Assembly (NCBI GenBank): GCA_963785755.1
Contig: CAWAXG010000021.1
Span: 1 to 22,099 of the forward strand
Direction of reading: 5' to 3'
From: JACCXG01 sp963785755
GTDB lineage: Bacteria > Acidobacteriota > Vicinamibacteria > Vicinamibacterales > 2-12-FULL-66-21
Length of the DNA stretch: 22,099 nt
Both the position numbers and the translations under genes were made by a program. Within the stretch, counting starts at the first letter, position 1; every line of letters starts with the position of its first letter. Below the pieces are notes generated by a model. It saw only the letters and a program-made list of their open reading frames with translations. It searched no databases and was not told where the DNA came from. Of this stretch, positions 18,585-22,099 are shown in pieces.

Positions 18585-19583
18585 TCAGGCGGACTGGACG
18601 GCCAGCGCCAGCGGCCGTCCGCGCCCGTACCGCTCCAGCGTTCCGACGACGACATCGGCCATCGTCTCGATGAAGGCGGGATGATCGTTGACCGTCCGGG
18701 CCCGAACCATCGTCAGCCCGATCTCGCGGGCAACGCTCGCGGCTTCGGTGTCGAGGTCGTAGAGGACCTCGATGTGATCGGAGATGAATCCGGCAGGGCA
18801 GATCACCGCGGCCTCGAGTCCGGTGGCCCGGCGCTCGCGGAGATGGTCGCAGATGTCCGGTCCGAGCCAGGGGTCTTCCGGACGTCCGCTCCGGCTCTGA
18901 TAGACGGCGGAGTGGGGCAGCGGCAGGTTCGTCGCTGCTCGAACACGCTCCGCGATTTGCTGCGCCGACGCTTCGAACTGCGACTGATAGGGATAGCGCT
19001 GCGCCATGCTGCCCGGAATGCTGTGCGCGGTGAAGATCAGGTCGGCGCGAGCCCTGAGCGCGGGCGCGAGCTGTGACAAGGCGGCCTCGATCCGCTCAGC
19101 CGCCGCCGTGATGAAGCCCGGATGGAGGTGCCAGTCGTCCACGTATGTGACGTCGACGTCGTGCAGCGCCGCCTTCCGCAACGCTGCCTGGGCATCGCGG
19201 ACATTCTCGCGATATTGCGCGCAGCTGGAGTAGCTGCGATGCGGCGCGGCGATGAACCCCACCGCGCGACGCACGCCGTTGCGTGACATTTCCGCGAGCG
19301 TCTCCGCGAGGTACGGATGCCAGTTCCGCATGCCCACATACACCGGCAAGTCGTACGCGCGCGCGCGAAGCCGATCGGCCAGTCCTCGTGCCTGGGCCAT
19401 CGTCAGCGCCGTCAGCGGCGACACGCCGCCGAAGAGCTCGTAGTGGTGCGCGACTTCCTCGAGGCGTTCGGGTGGGACGCGGCGGCCGCGCACGACGTTC
19501 GCGAGAAACGGGCGGACGTCCGCCGGCCCCTGCGGGCCGCCGAACGCGATCACGAGCACGGCATCGAACGAAACCGATCGCAC
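18585..19583 (-). CDS. hemH: ferrochelatase (probably coproporphyrin-type, CpfC)
   Basis: A 332-residue enzyme inserting iron into a porphyrin in late haem synthesis. It has AFGGPQGPADVRPFLANV (13-30), the HHYELFGGVSPL segment (46-57), FTAHSIPGSMA with the metal-binding His187, VYQSRSGRPEDPWLGPDI (228-244) and CPAGFISDHIEVLYDLD with the catalytic Glu272. It is soluble, with no C-terminal membrane segment. The form in this type of bacterium is likely the coproporphyrin III enzyme of the Gram-positive-like route, but this cannot be proved here because no hemQ or hemG lies in the window. The start is the GTG at 19583, from which the conserved N-terminus reads directly. It has no room for a ribosome site behind the TATAAT at 19590-19595, suggesting a leaderless message. 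Confidence 0.93.
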   Translation of the reverse strand: MRSVSFDAVLVIAFGGPQGPADVRPFLANVVRGRRVPPERLEEVAHHYELFGGVSPLTALTMAQARGLADRLRARAYDLPVYVGMRNWHPYLAETLAEMSRNGVRRAVGFIAAPHRSYSSCAQYRENVRDAQAALRKAALHDVDVTYVDDWHLHPGFITAAAERIEAALSQLAPALRARADLIFTAHSIPGSMAQRYPYQSQFEASAQQIAERVRAATNLPLPHSAVYQSRSGRPEDPWLGPDICDHLRERRATGLEAAVICPAGFISDHIEVLYDLDTEAASVAREIGLTMVRARTVNDHPAFIETMADVVVGTLERYGRGRPLALAVQSA

Positions 19584-19589
19584 GCGGCG

Positions 19590-19597
19590 ATTATACT
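19590..19597. promoter_or_regulatory. shared bidirectional -10 box between hemH and the MFS gene
   Basis: ATTATACT reads TATACT rightward (19592-19597) and the perfect TATAAT leftward (19590-19595). It lies in a 23-base spacer. The expected start points fall at or within about three bases of the GTG of hemH and the ATG of the transporter gene. No consensus -35 is seen in either direction. Confidence 0.5.
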
Positions 19598-19606
19598 GGC
19601 CTGCTC

Positions 19607-20813
19607 ATGCGGCTTCCGCGACCCGTCTGGATGCTCGGCTGGGTCAGCTTCTTCACCGACACGGCGAGCGAGATGGTCTATCCGCTCCTCCCGCTCTTCC
19701 TGACTCGCGTCCTCGGCGCCGGCGCGATGTCGCTCGGCGTGATCGAAGGCGTCGCCGAAGCGGCGAACAGCGTCCTCAAGATCGTGTCGGGTCGCCTGAC
19801 GGACCGGTGGGGCGAGCCCAAGCCGCTCGTCCTCGCGGGTTACGGGCTGTCGTCCGCCGTCCGCCCGTTCATCGCGTTCGCTGCGACCTGGACGCAGGTC
19901 CTCGCCCTGCGATTCACCGACCGGCTCGGCAAAGGCATCCGCGGCGCGCCGCGTGACGTGATGCTCGCAGCGTACGCCGACGCGTCCAACCGCGGGACCA
20001 TTTTCGGATTTCACCGCGCCATGGATCACGCAGGCGCGGTGTGCGGCCCGCTCATCGCGTCCGCGTTTCTGTTTTTCTATCCCGGCGAGTACCGGACCCT
20101 TTTCATGCTCACGATTGTGCCCGGCATCATCGTGGTGCTGATCCTGCTTCGAGTCCCCGCGACCGGCATCACCGGTGCGGGAGCCGGCCGCGGCAGTCAC
20201 GGACCCGGCGCCGCGCGCGATCGAACAGAACGGACCCCGTCCACCGCTGCCGCCGTCGTTCTACAAGGCAATGGCGGTGATTCTGCTGTTCAGCCTCGGG
20301 AATGCGAGCGATGCGTTCCTGTTGCTGCGATTCGCCGACGTCGGCATTGCCGCGTTCTGGATCCCGTTCCTCTGGTCGGCAATCCACGTCGTCAAGACCG
20401 CATCGTCGGTTGCCGGCGGCTGGTGGTCGGATCGACTGGGGCGCCGGCAATTGATCGGCCTGGGATGGCTCGTCTATGCCGGCGTCTACGCCGCGTTCGC
20501 CGTCACCGAATCGGCTGCCGTGCTCATCGCCGTCTTCCTGATCTACGGCCTGTACTTCGGATTGACTGAGGGAGTGGAGAAGGCGTGGGTCGCCGATCTC
20601 GCGCCGGCCGCGTCACGCGGAAATGCGTTCGGCATCTACAATGCGTTGCTTGGCGTCGGATCTCTGGTTGCAAGCCTGCTGTTCGGGCTCATCTGGACGC
20701 GGATCTCTCCGCCGGCCGCCTTCCTCACCGGTGCCGGCTTCGCCGTCGGCGCGACCGCGCTGCTATACTTGATGTTTTCCGCTCAGCATGAAACGGATAC
20801 TCATCACGAATGA
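19607..20813 (+). CDS. MFS transporter, one frameshift as read
   Basis: A major-facilitator protein of about 400 residues. The first half (MRLPRPVWMLGWVSFFTDTA to IVPGIIVVLILLRVP) has six helices and the conserved loop GRLTDRWGEPKPLVLAGYGL. A second loop reads RFTDRLGKGIRGAPRDVMLA. The second half begins after a Pro/Ala-rich cytoplasmic linker (EPAAAVTDPAPRAIEQNG) and continues through FYKAMAVILLFSLGNASDAF to LLYLMFSAQHETDTHHE. The halves are in different frames. One extra base between about 20150 and 20165, in the linker, explains it. The substrate cannot be told from sequence; the opening resembles acidobacterial and proteobacterial transporters annotated only as MFS. Its 3' end overlaps the start of surE by 26 bases, which implies coupled translation. 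Confidence 0.78.
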
Positions 20814-21549
20814 CGACGGCGTGCGGTCGGATGGCGTGCACGCAGCTGGCGCGGGCGATGGCCCGCTTCGGTGTCGTCACGATCGTGGCGCCTCACCTCG
20901 AAGCCAGCGCGATCGGCCACGCGCTGACGCTGCGCCGGCCGCTGCGCGTGCAGCAGCTCGGCGAACGCGTCTACGAAGTGGACGGCACGCCGACCGATTG
21001 CGTCAACATCGCGATCACGCAGATCCTGCAGCAGCCGCCCGACCTCGTCGTCTCCGGGATCAACAAGGGCTACAACCTGGGCGACGACGTGACGTATTCC
21101 GGGACCGTGGCCGGCGCAATGGAAGGAGCGCTGCTCGGAATTCCGTGCGATCGCGATCTCGCTCGAGCGCAGCGTCGAAGCCTACGATTTCACGCCGGCC
21201 GCGAACGCCGCCGCCCAGGTGGCGGACCGCGTCATGACCGCGCGCCCTTCCATCCCGGACGTTCATCAACGTCAACGTGCCGACCGGCAAGCCGAAAGGC
21301 TTTCGCGTCACCGTTCAGGCCAAGCGCAACCACGTCACCGTGGTCGACGGGCGCGTCGATCCGCGGGGGCAGCCCTATTACTGGATCGAGGAAGGGCAGA
21401 ACGACTGGGAGCCGCACGATCGGTCGGATTACCAGGCGGTGAAGGAGGGGTACATCTCGGTGACCCCGCTCCAGCCGGACCTGACCGACTACAATGCGCT
21501 GGCATTATTGGACGAGCTGTCGGTCTGGCGGGAGGTTGAGGTAGAATAG
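20788..21549 (+). CDS. surE: 5'/3'-nucleotidase SurE, three frameshifts as read
   Basis: A survival protein E of about 253 residues that dephosphorylates nucleoside monophosphates. It begins MKRILITNDDGVRSDGVH with the catalytic NDD. It continues in the next frame with LARAMARFGVVTIVAPHLEA, VYEVDGTPTDCVNIAI and SGINKGYNLGDDVTYSGTVA (the conserved metal and phosphate loop). It then passes to a third frame (AIAISLERSVEAYDFTPAAN) and ends in TFINVNVPTGKPKGFRVTVQ ... YYWIEEGQNDWEPHDRSDYQ. Single extra bases near 20840, 21146 and 21260 would restore one frame. All family motifs survive, so a real intact gene with faulty sequence is more likely than a pseudogene. It overlaps the MFS gene end by 26 bases and lies 17 bases before tRNA-Pro. 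Confidence 0.82.
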
Positions 21550-21566
21550 CGGTTCACGTCTGGTGT

Positions 21567-21643
21567 CGGGGCGTGGCTCAGCCTGGTAGAGCACTCGGTT
21601 CGGGACCGAGGGGTCGAAGGTTCAAATCCTTTCGCCCCGACCA
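21567..21643 (+). tRNA. tRNA-Pro (anticodon CGG)
   Basis: A full cloverleaf of 77 bases including encoded CCA. The acceptor is CGGGGCG / CGCCCCG with discriminator A, and the D-arm GCTC...GAGC. The anticodon arm is CTCGG-TTCGGGA-CCGAG with CGG in positions 34-36. The T-arm is GAAGG-TTCAAAT-CCTTT. It is 17 bases after surE and may be read from the same transcript. Sequence beyond its 3' end is repeat-rich and gene-poor, as at integration sites. Confidence 0.96.
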
Positions 21644-21670
21644 CTTTCCTCTCTTTTCCTCAGTAAAACC

Positions 21671-21710
21671 CGTCGGATAGCGTCGGCGTGCGTCGGCGTG
21701 CGCCGGCAGC
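21671..21710. repeat. decamer repeats next to tRNA-Pro
   Basis: Four consecutive ten-base units: CGTCGGATAG, CGTCGGCGTG, CGTCGGCGTG, CGCCGGCAGC. The middle two are identical. The period equals about one helical turn. Confidence 0.65.
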
Positions 21711-21714
21711 TTTC

Positions 21715-21750
21715 GGGGATCGCTCGGGGATCTGGGGGATTTTTGGGGAT
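21715..21750. repeat. four helically phased GGGGAT boxes
   Basis: GGGGAT occurs at 21715, 21726, 21735 and 21745, that is, 11, 9 and 10 bases apart. All have the same orientation and so lie on one face of the helix. Confidence 0.65.
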
Positions 21751-21800
21751 CTGGAAAACGACCCCTGAGAGGCCTCCGGCCCCTCCCCCGAAGGTGCGGA

Positions 21801-21888
21801 CGATGGGCAAACGTGCGGGAGATCTCCCGCTCGACGACACTCCGGTCAGCCGTCGTCGACGGGAAGGTCTCGGCGCGTCTGCCCATCG
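21801..21888. repeat. long imperfect inverted repeat (hairpin)
   Basis: The arms are 21801-21838 and 21852-21888 with a 13-base loop. The outer nine pairs CGATGGGCA / TGCCCATCG are perfect, as are the inner seven CGACGAC / GTCGTCG. The middle has a few mismatches, G-T pairs and single bulges. There is no T-tract, so it is not an ordinary terminator. Confidence 0.6.
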
Positions 21889-22099
21889 TGGCCTCCGTTT
21901 TCGTCAGACGGCCACGAAGCCGTCGAGCGCGGTGATGCGGACGGCGGGTGGGGATCCTGACAGCACCTATCGGTTCGTGCATGATGCCGTTCAGATCGTG
22001 ATTGCAGATGTCCGGCCGAAGTCCGCCGAAAGACGATCCACTCGACCGGGATGCGAGCGAGCGACGGTGATACCAGGAGCCTGCGATGCAGATGTCTAA

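Larger units (their letters stand above)
21644..22099. other. repeat-rich, probably non-coding end region downstream of tRNA-Pro
   Basis: I find no convincing gene. Both strands have open frames of about 130 codons with no ribosome site or recognisable motif. The stretch holds a row of decamer repeats (21671-21710), four phased GGGGAT boxes (21715-21750) and a long imperfect hairpin (21801-21888). This could be the attachment end of an integrated element; no recombinase gene is visible before the window ends. Confidence 0.45.

Noticed and set aside
21578..21982. Leftward open frame ending in KDLNLRPLGPEPSALPG
   Set aside because: That ending is the antisense translation of tRNA-Pro, a well-known spurious protein. 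The rest crosses the repeat array and hairpin and matches nothing I know.
21698..22099. Rightward open frame of 133 codons reaching the window end
   Set aside because: No ribosome site, no motif, and it is composed largely of the hairpin and repeats; length alone is not evidence at this GC content.

Overview
The window looks like a chromosomal segment of a high-GC acidobacterium, most plausibly of the Vicinamibacteria type. The evidence is uniformly high GC at third codon positions, several secreted proteins built from carboxypeptidase-regulatory-like (CpReg) beta-sandwich repeats, an N-terminal fragment of a MacB/FtsX-like permease of the kind amplified in Acidobacteria, and an HspR-type heat-shock operon. 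This placement is inferred from gene content only; there is no rRNA gene or phylogenetic marker analysis behind it.

Layout. Bases 1-270 hold only a doubtful leftward gene end. 271-3049 carries three rightward exported proteins: a DUF2092-like lipoprotein, an Asn-rich repeat protein with a DUF6515-like tail, and a TPR protein with a gluzincin (HEFVH) protease domain. 3050-7253 is a leftward cluster: a coiled-coil/PAS protein resembling the detached C-terminus of CheB-CheR fusions, followed by two paralogous secreted CpReg proteins. 7254-9344 is a rearranged accessory patch. It holds the 3' end of a tRNA-like sequence, the C-terminal stub of a tyrosine recombinase, the N-terminal third of a MacB-like permease, and a second, truncated copy of the PAS gene with its promoter. 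A possible zinc-ribbon microprotein (9345-9533) closes it.

9680-15681 is the best-preserved block: a leftward proteostasis operon hspR - class B J-domain protein - clpB - ftsH. It is preceded by a textbook promoter (TTGACA-N17-TATATT) overlapped by a HAIR-like inverted repeat, which suggests HspR autorepression. The J-protein and ClpB would disaggregate and remodel proteins, and FtsH would degrade membrane and regulatory proteins. A TerC-family membrane protein diverges from this operon.

16592-21549 holds a third CpReg protein, a ferrochelatase (hemH), an MFS transporter and surE. The CpReg gene, the MFS gene and surE are interrupted by about 8, 1 and 3 single-base indels, while the protein similarity continues across every break; this points to consensus errors more than to real decay. 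hemH and the MFS gene diverge from one 23-bp spacer with a shared, nearly symmetric -10 box.

A complete tRNA-Pro(CGG) follows surE. The last 450 bases beyond it look non-coding and strongly patterned: phased GGGGAT boxes, decamer repeats and an 88-bp imperfect hairpin. This resembles the attachment end of an integrated element, but no integrase is visible before the window stops.
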